A stretch of 64,000 bases of DNA from Poriferisodalis sp964484385 (GCA_964484385.1 CAZAFV010000002.1:38480-102479); one strand, 5' to 3'. Shown: positions 43,241 through 53,111, counted from the stretch's first letter. Notes: generated from the letters alone by a model not told the origin. Made by a program: numbers and translations.

Positions 43241-45063
43241 GCCTCGTCCTCATCTGCTGCGACGACTGCCAGGCCCAACTCTTCCAGCTGGTCAGCCGAG
43301 ATGTGGCTCGGGGCGTTGGTGAGCGGATCTGCACCGGACTGGCTCTTGGGAAACGCGATGACCTCGCGGATGTTCTCCTCGCCGCACAGCAGAGCCGCCA
43401 GGCGGTCGATGCCGAACGCAAAGCCGGCGTGCGGCGGAGCGCCGAACCGGAACGCGTCGAGCAGGAATCCGAATCGCTCCTGCGCTGCGGCGGGTTCGAT
43501 GCCCAGCAGATCGAAGACCTGCTGCTGGATGTCGCCCCGATGGATCCGGACGCTGCCCGAGCCCAGCTCCCAGCCGTTCAGCACCAGGTCATACGCCTGC
43601 GACCGCACGCCGAGCAGCGTGTCAGCGTCGAAGCCGCCGCCTGAGGCCATGCGTGCCGAAGCCGCCGCGACTACATCGAGATCATCGGCATGGGGCATGG
43701 TGAACGGGTGGTGCGCCGGGATCGGCAGACCGTCGGCGCTCACATCTTCGAACAGGGGAAAGTCGACCACCCACAGGAAGTGCAACCCGCCCTCGTTCAC
43801 CGGCGGGCGGCCCAGCTCCAGCCGCAGCAGCCCGAGCACCCCGCTGGCTCGGCGCCAGGTGTCGGCCACCAAGTAGCACATGTCGCCCGGCTCAGCCCCC
43901 AGTCGGCCGAGCACGCCGTCGATCTCGGTGTCGGACATGAACTTCGCGACCGGCGAGGTGACGGCCAGCCGTCCTCCCGCTGCGCTGCGGGCGCCCTCCG
44001 CCAGCGGCTCGCCGGCGTTGACCCGCATCCACACGAGACCCTTGGCACCCCAGCGCTGGCACTGCTTGGTGAGATCGTCGACCGCATTGCGGCTGATGTC
44101 GCCGCCGCCGGGCACGCGGATGCCCCGTACCGCAGGGGCCTTGAAGGCGTTGAAGCCGGTCTCGGCGAACAGATCTGTGAGCTCGGTGAGCTCGAGCCCG
44201 AAGCGCAAGTCAGGCTTGTCCGACCCGTAGCGGTCGATCGCCTCGTGCCAGGTGATCTCGGGCATCGCCGCGGGGCGCACGCCGGTGATCTCCTCGGCCG
44301 CCTCGGCCACCGCTTCGCTGATCACGGCCCGCACTTCGGCACCGCTGGCGAAGCTCATCTCGAGGTCGAGTTGGGTGAACTCGAACTGCCGGTCAGCTCG
44401 CAGATCCTCGTCTCGCAGGCAGCGGGCGATCTGGTAGTAGCGGTCGATGCCGCCCACCATGCAGAGCTGCTTGAACAGCTGGGGGCTTTGGGGCAGCGCG
44501 TAGAAGCGGCCCTGATGCAGACGGCTGGGCACCACGAAGTCGCGGGCGCCCTCAGGCGTCGAAGCCACCAGCGTCGGCGTCTCGACCTCGATGAACTCCG
44601 CTGCCTCCATCGAACGGCGGATCGCTGCGTTCACCCGTGCCCTGTTCACCAGGTTCGAGTGCATGCGGGGGTTCCGCAGGTCGAGGTAGCGATGGCGAAT
44701 GCGCAGCATCTCGTCGACCTCGGTGCGGCCGTCGATCTGGAACGGCGGCGGCTCCGAACGCGACAGCACCTCGACGGTCGCATCGCCGATCTCGATCTCG
44801 CCGGTGGCCAGGTCGGGATTGGCGGTGTCTTCCGGTCGCTCACGCACGGTGCCGGTCACCGCCAGCACGTACTCCGGACGCAGATCGTGAGCGTGATCCA
44901 CGACGCACTGCACGATGCCGGTGCGGTCGCGCAGATCGACGAAGGCCAAGTGCTCGCCATGCTCGCGGCGCCGAGAGACCCAGCCGCACACGGTGACGTC
45001 CCGGCCGATGTCGGCGCGGCCCAGCCGTCCGCAGTAGTCGGTTCGCATTCGGTCGCCCATCAC
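43237..45063 (-). CDS. aspS: Aspartyl-tRNA synthetase (probably Asp/Asn-type)
   Basis: 608-residue class IIb synthetase. The N-terminal OB-fold anticodon domain has VTVCGWVSRRREHGEHLAFVDLRDRTG in parts. Class II motif 2 is RCLRDEDLRADRQFEFTQLD, preceded by FVVPSRLHQGRFYALPQSPQ. The bacterial insertion domain and motif 3 (PPHAGFAFGIDRLAALLCG) complete it. The size is that of bacterial AspRS; no gatCAB is in this window, so whether it also charges tRNA-Asn is open. It is coupled to hisS upstream by a 4-base overlap. Confidence 0.95.
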   Translation of the reverse strand: MMGDRMRTDYCGRLGRADIGRDVTVCGWVSRRREHGEHLAFVDLRDRTGIVQCVVDHAHDLRPEYVLAVTGTVRERPEDTANPDLATGEIEIGDATVEVLSRSEPPPFQIDGRTEVDEMLRIRHRYLDLRNPRMHSNLVNRARVNAAIRRSMEAAEFIEVETPTLVASTPEGARDFVVPSRLHQGRFYALPQSPQLFKQLCMVGGIDRYYQIARCLRDEDLRADRQFEFTQLDLEMSFASGAEVRAVISEAVAEAAEEITGVRPAAMPEITWHEAIDRYGSDKPDLRFGLELTELTDLFAETGFNAFKAPAVRGIRVPGGGDISRNAVDDLTKQCQRWGAKGLVWMRVNAGEPLAEGARSAAGGRLAVTSPVAKFMSDTEIDGVLGRLGAEPGDMCYLVADTWRRASGVLGLLRLELGRPPVNEGGLHFLWVVDFPLFEDVSADGLPIPAHHPFTMPHADDLDVVAAASARMASGGGFDADTLLGVRSQAYDLVLNGWELGSGSVRIHRGDIQQQVFDLLGIEPAAAQERFGFLLDAFRFGAPPHAGFAFGIDRLAALLCGEENIREVIAFPKSQSGADPLTNAPSHISADQLEELGLAVVAADEDEA

Positions 45064-46412
45064 GTTCCACCTTCCGCATTGAGCTCGTCGAAGATGCGCC
45101 GCAGCGTGCCGAGCAGTTCGGCGCGCGGCACGGTCTGCTGCGCAATGTCGGCGTCGCCGCCGTCAGGGCGCCGCAGCGGTCGCACCGTGACGGTGCCGGC
45201 GGCGACCTCGTCGGTGCCCACGATGAGCGCAATCTCGGCGCCGGAGCGGTCCGCGGCGCGCATCTGCGCTCGCATCGACCGGTCGTCGAAGGCCCGGTCT
45301 GCCCGGATGCCCACTGAGCGCAGCTCATGGGTGAGATCGCGTGCGGTGACGCCGCCCGCCGTGTCGATCACCCACACTTCGGCCCGCTGTGCCGGAACGT
45401 CGAAGACGCCTTCGGCATCGCAGGCCAGAAGCAGGCGCTCGATGCCCAGCGCAAAGCCGATGCCGGGCGTCGGCGGCCCGCCGAGCGCTTCCACGAGCCC
45501 GTTGTAGCGGCCACCGCCGCAGATCGTGTCCTGTGCGGCGTCGAGGCTGACGGCGCGGAACTCGAACGTGGTGCGGGTGTAGTAGTCGAGGCCGCGCACG
45601 AGCTTGTGCTCGACCTCGTGGTCGATCCCGAGCGCGTCCAGACCCTCGCGCACCCGCTCGAAGTGGGCCGCCGTGGCTGCGGTGAGATAGTCGGTGATCC
45701 GCGGGGCTTCCGCGGCCACGGCCGCCGTCGCCTCGCGCTTGGAGTCCAGGATGCGCAGCGGGTGGCGCGCGATCTTGTCGCGGTCCTGCGGGTCCACATC
45801 GCCAGCGCGGCGCTGCAAGTAGCTGCTCAACGCCTCGCCGTAGGCCACGCGGGTGCCGAGGTCGCCCATCGAGTTCACCAGCAGTGGTACCTGCTGCAGC
45901 CCGATCGCGCGAAAGAACTCAGCGGCGAGGGCGATGATCTCCACATCGGCATCGGGATCGTCGGTGCCGAGCGTCTCCGCCCCGATCTGGTGGAACTGGC
46001 GGTAGCGGCCGGCCTGGGGCGCCTCGTAGCGGAAGAATGGCCCCTGGTACCACACCTTCCACGGCGTGGTGGGGCGGTGCTGGGCGAAGGCACGGCACAC
46101 CGACGCCGTGCACTCGGGCCGCAGCGCCAGGTGGCGGTCGCTGCGGTCGAAGAACTCGTACATCTCCTTGCCGACCACGTCGGTGCCCTCGCCGATTCGG
46201 GCGAAAACGCCGATGTCCTCAAAGATCGGCGTCTGCAAGTAGCCGAATCCGGCACGGTCTGCGGCTGCGATGAAGGCACCCAGCAACGCCACCCAGCGGC
46301 CGGATTCCGGCGGTGCGAGATCGTGTGTGCCGATCGGCGTCCGGAACGACTTCGGGGCCGCCGCGTCGCCGTCGCCAGGAGGGCTCGTAGGCATCGAAGG
46401 CGTACCGGACAT
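45060..46412 (-). CDS. hisS: Histidyl-tRNA synthetase
   Basis: 450-residue class IIa synthetase. Motifs: GTHDLAPPESGRW (N-terminal PRGTxD-like), RPECTASVCRAFAQH (motif 2 Arg), RYRQFHQIGAETLGTDDPDAD, the HisA motif LVRGLDYYTRTTFEF and GGGRYNGLVEALGGPPTPGIGFALGIERL (motif 3). The C-terminal anticodon-binding domain follows. The ATG at 46412 lies 9 nt after TAGCCT and lacks a ribosome site, implying leaderless translation. It begins a minus-strand run hisS-aspS-DUF948. Confidence 0.95.
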   Translation of the reverse strand: MSGTPSMPTSPPGDGDAAAPKSFRTPIGTHDLAPPESGRWVALLGAFIAAADRAGFGYLQTPIFEDIGVFARIGEGTDVVGKEMYEFFDRSDRHLALRPECTASVCRAFAQHRPTTPWKVWYQGPFFRYEAPQAGRYRQFHQIGAETLGTDDPDADVEIIALAAEFFRAIGLQQVPLLVNSMGDLGTRVAYGEALSSYLQRRAGDVDPQDRDKIARHPLRILDSKREATAAVAAEAPRITDYLTAATAAHFERVREGLDALGIDHEVEHKLVRGLDYYTRTTFEFRAVSLDAAQDTICGGGRYNGLVEALGGPPTPGIGFALGIERLLLACDAEGVFDVPAQRAEVWVIDTAGGVTARDLTHELRSVGIRADRAFDDRSMRAQMRAADRSGAEIALIVGTDEVAAGTVTVRPLRRPDGGDADIAQQTVPRAELLGTLRRIFDELNAEGGT

Positions 46413-46421
46413 GACCAGCGC

Positions 46422-46427
46422 AGGCTA
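46422..46427 (-). promoter_or_regulatory. -10 hexamer (TAGCCT) for leaderless hisS mRNA
   Basis: TAGCCT on the minus strand ends 9 nt before the hisS ATG at 46412, within the 200-nt divergent gap between hisS and the RCC1-repeat gene. No Shine-Dalgarno sequence is present. Confidence 0.45.
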
Positions 46428-46616
46428 CGGCGCTGCCGCCGCCAGTCCTAGCGATTCGGCATTCATCGAGCACCAGCAGGAGAGGCGGGTTCATCGGCCA
46501 GCGCAGCGCATCTGGCGCACTCGCATAGAGTCGCCGGAGTCAACCGGTCGAGATTCCAGCTCGAAGCGGACCGGTGGCGATGGACAACCTCGCACCAGTC
46601 GACGGAGGTGCGGCGT

Positions 46617-47926
46617 TTGAGGCGAAACAAGGTGCTGGCCGCTATCGGCGCCCTGGTGCTGATCGCCGCGGGCGCGGGACTGGCTGTAGGCCTTCTGGGC
46701 GCAGGAGGGGACAGCCCCGCGACGGTGGACGAGTCACGCGACTCAATCAGCTCCGAGACTGTCGTGACGAGCACGACGCCCGAACCGCAGCAGCCCGAAG
46801 GCCGCACTGAAGCCGACACCGACGACCAACGTGCCGAAACGGCCAGTTCCGACACAGCCGCGACGAGCACAGTGCCCGAACCGCAGGCTCCGGCGGACCA
46901 CGCTGACGCCGACGACCAGCAATCTGAGACGGCAGCAGACACCGATGGGCAATCCGATGCCACACCAGTCGAGCCCGAGTCGCTCGCCTACACCGCCATC
47001 GCAGCCGGCGCCTATCACTCGTGCGCGCTGCGAACCGACCAGACCATGGTCTGCTGGGGCTTCAACAGCAATGGCCAGGCGGAACCGCCCGAGGGCACCT
47101 ACACCGCCATCGCAGCCGGCGCCTATTACCTGTGCGCGCTGCGAACCGACCAGACCATCACCTGCCGCGGCAGCAACAACTTCGGCGAGGCGGACCCGCC
47201 CGAAGGCACCTACACCGCCATCACAGCCGGCTGGCAGCACTCATGCGCGCTGAGAACCGACAACACCATCACCTGCTGGGGCAGCAACCTCGATGGTCTG
47301 ACAGAGCCGCCCGAAGGCACCTACACCGCCATCACAGCCGGCTCCTACCATGCGTGCGCGCTGAGAACCGNNNNNNNNNNNNNNNNNNNNNNNNNNNNNN
47401 NNNNNNNNNNNNNNNNNNNNNNNNNNNNNNNNNNNNNNNNNNNNNNNNNNNNNNNNNNNNNNNNNNNNNNGGCACCTACACCGCCATCACAGCCGGCTCC
47501 TACCATGCGTGCGCGCTGAGAACCGACAGCACCGTCACCTGCTGGGGTCACACCAGCGACGGCCAAGCGGAACCGCCCGAGGGCACCTACACCGCCATCA
47601 CCGGCGGATCGTTGCACTCGTGCGCGCTGACAACCGACCAAACCGTGAGCTGCTGGGGCTATAACCGCTACGGCCAGACGGAGCCGCCCGAGGGCACCTA
47701 CGCCGCCATCGCAGCCGGCTGGCAGCACTCATGCGCACTGCGAACCGACAACACCATCGCCTGCTGGGGCCACAACAACCAGGGCCAAGCGGACCCGCCC
47801 GAGGGCACCTACACCGCCATCGCCGCCTCTGGGGAGCATTCGTGCGCACTCCGCACCGACGGCACCGTTACGTGCTGGGGCCACAACAACTACGGCCAAG
47901 CGGACCCGCCCAATATCAGTTCATAG
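46617..47926 (+). CDS. Membrane-anchored RCC1-repeat surface protein, interrupted by a scaffold gap
   Basis: A short basic N-terminus and a membrane helix (VLAAIGALVLIAAGAGLAVGLL) lead to a Thr/Glu/Asp-rich stalk of about 90 residues. Then come 37-residue RCC1-like (beta-propeller) repeats of the form EGTYTAI-AG--HSCALRTD-T--CWG, with conserved Cys pairs. Three full repeats precede the N-run and four follow it. The apparent frame change across the gap is an artefact of its arbitrary 100-base length. GGAGG lies 7 nt before TTG 46617; GTG 46608 is an alternative start. A surface interaction role is likely, partner unknown. Confidence 0.75.
47316..47525. repeat. 55-bp identical sequence on both sides of the scaffold gap
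   Basis: The last 55 bases before the N-run (47316-47370) equal the first 55 after it (47471-47525). This is what a k-mer-55 assembler leaves when it breaks at a repeat. Merging the two copies restores one continuous reading frame through the RCC1 repeats. Confidence 0.9.
47371..47470. other. Scaffold gap (100 N)
   Basis: Exactly 100 undetermined bases inside the RCC1-repeat gene; a round number that marks a placeholder and not a measured distance. Confidence 0.99.
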
Positions 47927-47945
47927 CGCGAGGCAGTACAGAACT

Positions 47946-50252
47946 TCAGTACTCGGTGCGGGCGAGGCCTTCGATGGTGCGGTAGGCGTCGAACACGCCG
48001 GGCACCTCGCGCAGGGCGGCCAGCAGCTGGTCCAGCAGGATGGGATCGCCCACCTCCACCTCGAACTGCATCACCGCCACCTGGTCGTCGCCCACGAACG
48101 TGTCGCAGCTCGCGATCGACAAGTCATGGCGGCCCGACACCACCTGCACCACGTCGAGCAGCAGCCGGTTGCGGTCGAGGCCGCGCACCTCCAGCGCAGC
48201 GGCGAACTCGCCCGCCCAGCTCTCGTCCCACTCCACCTCGACCTGGCGGGCACCGGATGCCGTCGCCAGCTCAGCCGCGTTGGCGCAGTCGGCTCGATGC
48301 ACCGAGATGCCCCGCCCGCTGGTCGCAAAGCCCAGGATCTCGTCGCCGCGCACCGGGCTGCAGCAACGTGCCAATCGCACCAGCGCGTCATCGTGGCCGT
48401 CGACATGCACGCCAGCAGAGCGTCGGCGGCGCGAGCCCCGCTGCCGGGCCGGGCGCGCGGGCAGCTGCACCCCGTCGCCCTCGCCTCGCAGGTTGCTGAC
48501 CAGCCGCTTGGCCACCGAGTGGGGCCGCACGTCGCCCTTGCCGACAGCTTCGAAGAGCTGGTCGAGATCGGCCCGGCTGAGCTGCTCGGCCACCGCGCGC
48601 ATCTCGTCGCCGTCGATGAGCAGCGACGCCTTGAGCCCTTCGGAGCGCAGCTCATCGGTGACAGCCTCTCGCCCGGCCGCCTCCCATTCGGAACGGTCGG
48701 AGCGGGCGAACCAGCGCCGGATGCTGTAGCGGGCCCGGGGCGTGACCGCGATCTCCAGCCAGTCGCGCGACGGCCGGGTTCCGGGATCGTCGGAGGTGAA
48801 TGCCTCCACCGTGTCGCCTGAGCGCAGCTGCCGATCGAGCGGCACGAGCCGGCCGTCGAGCTTGGCGCCGATGAGCGTGTCGCCGATATCGGTGTGGATG
48901 GCGTACGCGAAGTCGATGGGCGTCGCGCCGGTCGGCAGCGTCACCACGTCGCCCTTGGGCGTGAACACGTACACCTCGCCGTGACCGAGGTCGCTTGCGA
49001 TCGTGCGCATGAACTCGGCCGGGTCGTCAGACTCGGCCTGCCACTCGACCAGCCGGCTCAGCCAGGGCATGTCCTCCTCGGCGACTGTGCTGGGTTGGCG
49101 CTCCGCTTTGCTGCCTTGGCGCTGCGCCTTGGCGCCCTTGCTGCTGCTCTTGTTGCCGTTGCCGTTGCGCTCCGCCTTGTAGCGCCAGTGGGCTGCCACG
49201 CCGTACTCGGCCCGCTGGTGCATCTCGTCGGTGCGGATCTGCACTTCCACGGCCGTGCCCGACGGGCCGACCACCGTGGTGTGCAGCGACTGGTAGAGGT
49301 TGAACTTGGGCATCGCGATGTAGTCCTTGAACCGGCCCGTCACCGGCTTCCACGTCGCGTGTATCGAGCCCAGCGCCGCGTACGCGTCGCGGATCGTCGG
49401 CACCACGACCCGGATGCCCACCAGGTCGAAGATCTCGTCGAACGAGCGGTTCTTGATGACCATCTTCTCGTAGACGCTCCAGTGGTGCTTCTTGCGCCCG
49501 GTCACCGTGGCCTCGATCTTCATCCGCGACAGCTGCTCGCGGACCTCGGTCAGCACCTGGTCGACGTAGCGCTCCTGCTCGGGGGTGCGCTCGGCGAGCA
49601 TCCGGTCGATCTCGGCGTAGCGCTTCGGGTACAGCGCCGCGAAGGCCAGGTCTTCCAGCTCGTCTCGCACTTGCTGCATGCCGAGCCGGTTGGCGAGCGG
49701 GGCGTAGATGTCGAGCGTCTCGCGGGCCACGTCGGCCTGCTTGGGAGCGCCGAGCGCCCCGATCGTGCGCATGTTGTGGAGCCGGTCCGACAGCTTGATC
49801 ATCAGCACGCGAGGGTCGTTGGCGATCGCCACGAGCATCTTGCGCAGGGTGGCGGCCTGCTGTGCCTGCTTGGAGGCGAAGCGGACTCGGTCGAGCTTGG
49901 TGACCCCGTCCACGATGGCCGCGACCTCGGGGCCGAAGTCGTCGGCCAGCGCGACCAGCTCGACGCTGGTGTCCTCCACCGCGTCGTGCAGCAGAGCCGC
50001 GGCAATGGACGTGTCGTCGAGACCGAGATCGGCAACCACTCCTGCCACGGCAACCGGGTGGGTGATGTACGCCTCACCGGTCTTGCGTCGCTGGCCGTCG
50101 TGCGCCTGTGCTGCCGCTTCGTACGCCCGGATCACCAGCTCGGGCGAGCGCTTCGGCCAGCGCTGGCGGTAGCGATCGACCACCGGCGAGATATCGGCCG
50201 CGACCGTGTTCGCGATGCGCCGCCACGGCAGCACGCGCGACACCGCAGGCAT
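47946..50252 (-). CDS. rel: Bifunctional (p)ppGpp synthetase/hydrolase
   Basis: Makes and degrades the stringent-response alarmone. The hydrolase domain has the HD motif in AALLHDAVEDTSVE. The synthetase domain has DLVGIRVVVPTIRDAYAALG, the RFKD motif (bifunctional-type RxKD charge pattern) and KFNLYQSLHTTVVGPSG. TGS (VVTLPTGATPIDFAYAIHTDIG), helical, CRD (ARCCSPVRGDEILGF) and ACT domains follow, giving the full Rel layout of about 768 residues. ATG 50252 was preferred to an in-frame TTG at 50264. It converges on the RCC1-repeat gene 20 nt away. The apt gene usual upstream in actinobacteria is absent. Confidence 0.95.
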   Translation of the reverse strand: MPAVSRVLPWRRIANTVAADISPVVDRYRQRWPKRSPELVIRAYEAAAQAHDGQRRKTGEAYITHPVAVAGVVADLGLDDTSIAAALLHDAVEDTSVELVALADDFGPEVAAIVDGVTKLDRVRFASKQAQQAATLRKMLVAIANDPRVLMIKLSDRLHNMRTIGALGAPKQADVARETLDIYAPLANRLGMQQVRDELEDLAFAALYPKRYAEIDRMLAERTPEQERYVDQVLTEVREQLSRMKIEATVTGRKKHHWSVYEKMVIKNRSFDEIFDLVGIRVVVPTIRDAYAALGSIHATWKPVTGRFKDYIAMPKFNLYQSLHTTVVGPSGTAVEVQIRTDEMHQRAEYGVAAHWRYKAERNGNGNKSSSKGAKAQRQGSKAERQPSTVAEEDMPWLSRLVEWQAESDDPAEFMRTIASDLGHGEVYVFTPKGDVVTLPTGATPIDFAYAIHTDIGDTLIGAKLDGRLVPLDRQLRSGDTVEAFTSDDPGTRPSRDWLEIAVTPRARYSIRRWFARSDRSEWEAAGREAVTDELRSEGLKASLLIDGDEMRAVAEQLSRADLDQLFEAVGKGDVRPHSVAKRLVSNLRGEGDGVQLPARPARQRGSRRRRSAGVHVDGHDDALVRLARCCSPVRGDEILGFATSGRGISVHRADCANAAELATASGARQVEVEWDESWAGEFAAALEVRGLDRNRLLLDVVQVVSGRHDLSIASCDTFVGDDQVAVMQFEVEVGDPILLDQLLAALREVPGVFDAYRTIEGLARTEY

Positions 50253-50358
50253 GGCCCTAGCCAAGCTTCTCGCTGCGGTGCTCGGCCGGCACCGGGCCGA
50301 ACGCGGAGTGATTCACGCTCCCATTCTGCCGCGCCTCGCCGGTCATCAGGAGCCGGAT

Positions 50359-51480
50359 CTAGCGGCGGCGGCCCTTCTTGCGAGGGCGGGGCGGGGCGCT
50401 GCGGGTGTAGCTCTCCGCCGCGAGCGCCTGGGTGGCGGCTTCCATCGAGTCGTGACGGCCGGCGGCGTCGGCCGCAGCCTGCGCGGCGGCCCAGCCGGGC
50501 TCGTAGCCCTTCAGCCACGCGACCGTGGGCATCGCCACGAAGATCGAGCTGTACGACCCGACAAGCAGGCCGATCAGCAGCGCCGTCGCGAACTCGGCCA
50601 GGGTGCCCGCACCGAGGAATCCGGCGCCCACCACCAGCAGCGACAGCACCGGCAGCACCGAGGTGATCGAGGTGTTCACTGATCGTGTCAGCACCTGGTT
50701 GAGCGACACGTTCGCGAGCGCGTGATACGTGAAGTGGCTGCGCGCCGGCAACGACCGCTCGTTGGATTTCACACGGTCGAACACGACGATCGTGTCGTAC
50801 AGCGAATAGCCCATGATCGTCAGGAAGGCCACCACCGTCGCCGGCGTCACCTCGAACCCGAAGAGCGCGTAGGCGCCGACGGTCAGCACGATGTCGTGCC
50901 CGACGGCAATCAGTGCGCCCACCGACATCTTCCACTCGAAGCGGAACCACAGGTACAGCGCGATCAGCACGAAGAACACCACGAGCGCCCGGCGTGCCTT
51001 GCCGGCGACCTCGTCGCCGAACGACGGGCTGACCTGGCGCGACGACAGGCTCTCCACGTCGACACCGACGGCATCGGCCAGCGCCCCGGCCACGGCCGCG
51101 CTGTCGGCATCGGGACCCAGCACGCCGCGCACCCGGAAGATGTCGGGCGCGCCGGTGACCACCACGAACTGCACGCGCGCATCGGGCACGCCGGCCTCCG
51201 CGGCTGCCGACGCCACGTCGTCGGTTGTCACGCCGTCGCCAGATGCGCCGCCGGAACCGGTCGACGCGTCATCCGCTTCGGCACCCTGAGATTCCTCGGG
51301 CACCGGTATCTCCCACACCGAGCCGCCTTCGAACTCGATGCCGAGATTCAGGCCGCGCACCAGCAGAGCCACGACGCACACGAGCACGGCAATTGCTGAG
51401 CCGATGAGCACCTTGCGTGACAGGCGCAGGATGTCCCAGGCGTTCTCGCCCCGGTAGAAGGTGCGCAGCGCTGCAATCAC
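50359..51480 (-). CDS. secF: Protein translocase subunit SecF
   Basis: 373-residue RND-type membrane protein that, with SecD, uses the proton gradient to help SecYEG release proteins. It has six predicted membrane segments with signatures NLGIEFEGGSVWEI (after TM1), IALYLWFRFEWKMSVGALIAVGHDIVLTVG and NTSITSVLPVLSLLVVGAGFLG. The C-terminal tail is basic (PRPRKKGRRR). The start overlaps the secD stop by four bases. Confidence 0.95.
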   Translation of the reverse strand: MIAALRTFYRGENAWDILRLSRKVLIGSAIAVLVCVVALLVRGLNLGIEFEGGSVWEIPVPEESQGAEADDASTGSGGASGDGVTTDDVASAAAEAGVPDARVQFVVVTGAPDIFRVRGVLGPDADSAAVAGALADAVGVDVESLSSRQVSPSFGDEVAGKARRALVVFFVLIALYLWFRFEWKMSVGALIAVGHDIVLTVGAYALFGFEVTPATVVAFLTIMGYSLYDTIVVFDRVKSNERSLPARSHFTYHALANVSLNQVLTRSVNTSITSVLPVLSLLVVGAGFLGAGTLAEFATALLIGLLVGSYSSIFVAMPTVAWLKGYEPGWAAAQAAADAAGRHDSMEAATQALAAESYTRSAPPRPRKKGRRR

Positions 51481-53111
51481 GATGTGCCTCCTGTCGGCAC
51501 CGTTGCCGGGGTGGCGTCGCCGTCGGCTGTGGGCAGCACGCCGAGGCGCCGCGGTTCCTCATTCACCAGGCGTCGAGCGATGAACACCACCAGCGGCCGC
51601 ATGAAGAAGTACGACACTGCCAGGTCGATCAGCGTTGCGAGCCCGAGATACAGGGCGAAGCCGCGGACGGTGCCGCTGGTGAGCTGGTACAGCACGCCCG
51701 CGCCGATGAGCGACGCCAGGTCGGCCCACACGATGGTCATGAATGCACCCTTGAAGCTGGCATCGGCTGCCGAGCGCACGGCCCGGCCGCGGCGCACCTC
51801 TTCCTTGATCCGCTCGTAATAGACGATGTTCGAGTCGACCTGGACGCCGATCGACACGATGATGCCGGTAGTGCCGGCCAGCGTCAGCGCCAAGCCCCGG
51901 CTCTCGCCGAGCCAGCTGATGAGCGACCACAGAACCGACCCGCTGATGGCCAGGCTGGCCACTGCCACAATGCCGAGCAGCCGGTAGTAGGCCAGCATGT
52001 AGAGGCCCACGAGGATCAGCCCGACGATGCCGGCGATCACGCCAGCACGCAGCGTGCCCTCGCCGAGCGTGGCAGACACGGTGCGCACATCGTCCTGCAC
52101 GAACTCGACGGGCAGGGCGCCGAAGCGCAATGCAACGGCGAGGTCGCGTGCCCCGTCCTCATCGAACGTGCCCGAGATGACTGCCGTGCCGCCGAATTCG
52201 GTGGCCCGGATGACCGGGGCAGACTCAACGACCCCGTCGAGCACGATCGCGACCTGCTGGCCGAAGTAGCGAGCGGCGATCTCGTCGAAGCCGACAGCGC
52301 CCTCGTCGGTGAGGTCGACATTGACGACCCACTCGTTGTTGAACGTTGCCGCTGCCTCGGCGACCGCCTCGCCGGTGAGCTCGGCAGGGCCGAGCACGTA
52401 ACCCACTGGCTCACCACGACCCGGCAGCAGCACTGCCCAGTCGGCGAGATCATCCTCGGGAGCGGTGAATTCGGGAAACTGCTGAAGGCCGATGTCGGAG
52501 GGATCGAGTTCCTCAGCATCATCGGCTACGTCGGCGATCTCTGAAGTGTCATCGGCGGTGGCATCTCCGGCCTCAGCTTCGAGTCCTTCCGCTGCCTCCG
52601 GGTCGATCAGCTCGAGCAGCTCCTGCGCCGTCATCTCCTGCTCACCGAGCAACTCGTCCCCAGCGGCCTCGGAACCCGACTCGTCCAGGGACTCGGGATG
52701 GAGCGATCCGTTGTAGGCCTCTGCGAGCTGCTGCGCGCCACTGAAATCCACCTCGTCGAACGGGTTGAACGTCAGCAGCACTGGCCGGAACCGCAGCTCC
52801 GCTGTCTGCCCTACCAAGTCGACCGCACGCTGCTTGTCCTTGACGCCGGGCAGCTGCACCACCACCTGCTCGCCTTGGCGAGTGATGTCGGGCTCGGCCA
52901 CGCCGAGCGCATCGACACGCGACCGGATGATCTCGATGGCACGGTCGAGCTGCTCATCGTCGGCTGGAGCTGTGGGCCGCAGCAGCACCTCCACGCCGCC
53001 CTGCAGCTGCACGCCCAGCACCGGCGCCCAGCCCGCGGCCAGCACGCCCGCGAGCGAGCCGAACCCGATCAGGATCGCGAGAAGGAGCGAGACGATCTGC
53101 GAGCGGCGCAC
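51477..53111 (-). CDS. secD: Protein translocase subunit SecD
   Basis: 544-residue partner of SecF. TM1 is followed by the conserved LQGGVEVLLRPTAP and the exported P1 domain (RSRVDALGVAEPDITRQGEQVVVQLPGVKD in parts). A Glu/Asp-rich insertion (about residues 140-200, AEAGDATADDTSEIADVADDAEE in parts) interrupts the exported domain; such acidic inserts are seen in actinobacterial SecD. The C-terminal RND membrane domain has GLALTLAGTTGIIVSIGVQVDSNIV. It lies between yajC and secF. Confidence 0.95.
   Translation of the reverse strand: MRRSQIVSLLLAILIGFGSLAGVLAAGWAPVLGVQLQGGVEVLLRPTAPADDEQLDRAIEIIRSRVDALGVAEPDITRQGEQVVVQLPGVKDKQRAVDLVGQTAELRFRPVLLTFNPFDEVDFSGAQQLAEAYNGSLHPESLDESGSEAAGDELLGEQEMTAQELLELIDPEAAEGLEAEAGDATADDTSEIADVADDAEELDPSDIGLQQFPEFTAPEDDLADWAVLLPGRGEPVGYVLGPAELTGEAVAEAAATFNNEWVVNVDLTDEGAVGFDEIAARYFGQQVAIVLDGVVESAPVIRATEFGGTAVISGTFDEDGARDLAVALRFGALPVEFVQDDVRTVSATLGEGTLRAGVIAGIVGLILVGLYMLAYYRLLGIVAVASLAISGSVLWSLISWLGESRGLALTLAGTTGIIVSIGVQVDSNIVYYERIKEEVRRGRAVRSAADASFKGAFMTIVWADLASLIGAGVLYQLTSGTVRGFALYLGLATLIDLAVSYFFMRPLVVFIARRLVNEEPRRLGVLPTADGDATPATVPTGGTS

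Noticed and set aside
41306..43876. 856-residue plus-strand open frame
   Set aside because: It lies antisense to alaS, the two small genes and aspS, has no family features, and reflects high GC third positions.
46608..47926. Two separate RCC1-repeat genes on either side of the N-run
   Set aside because: The frame difference comes from the arbitrary 100-N length; merging the identical 55-bp flanks gives one continuous frame.
46980..47926. CRISPR-like regular repeats
   Set aside because: The 111-nt periodicity is coding RCC1 repeats with diverged interiors, not short palindromic repeats with unique spacers.
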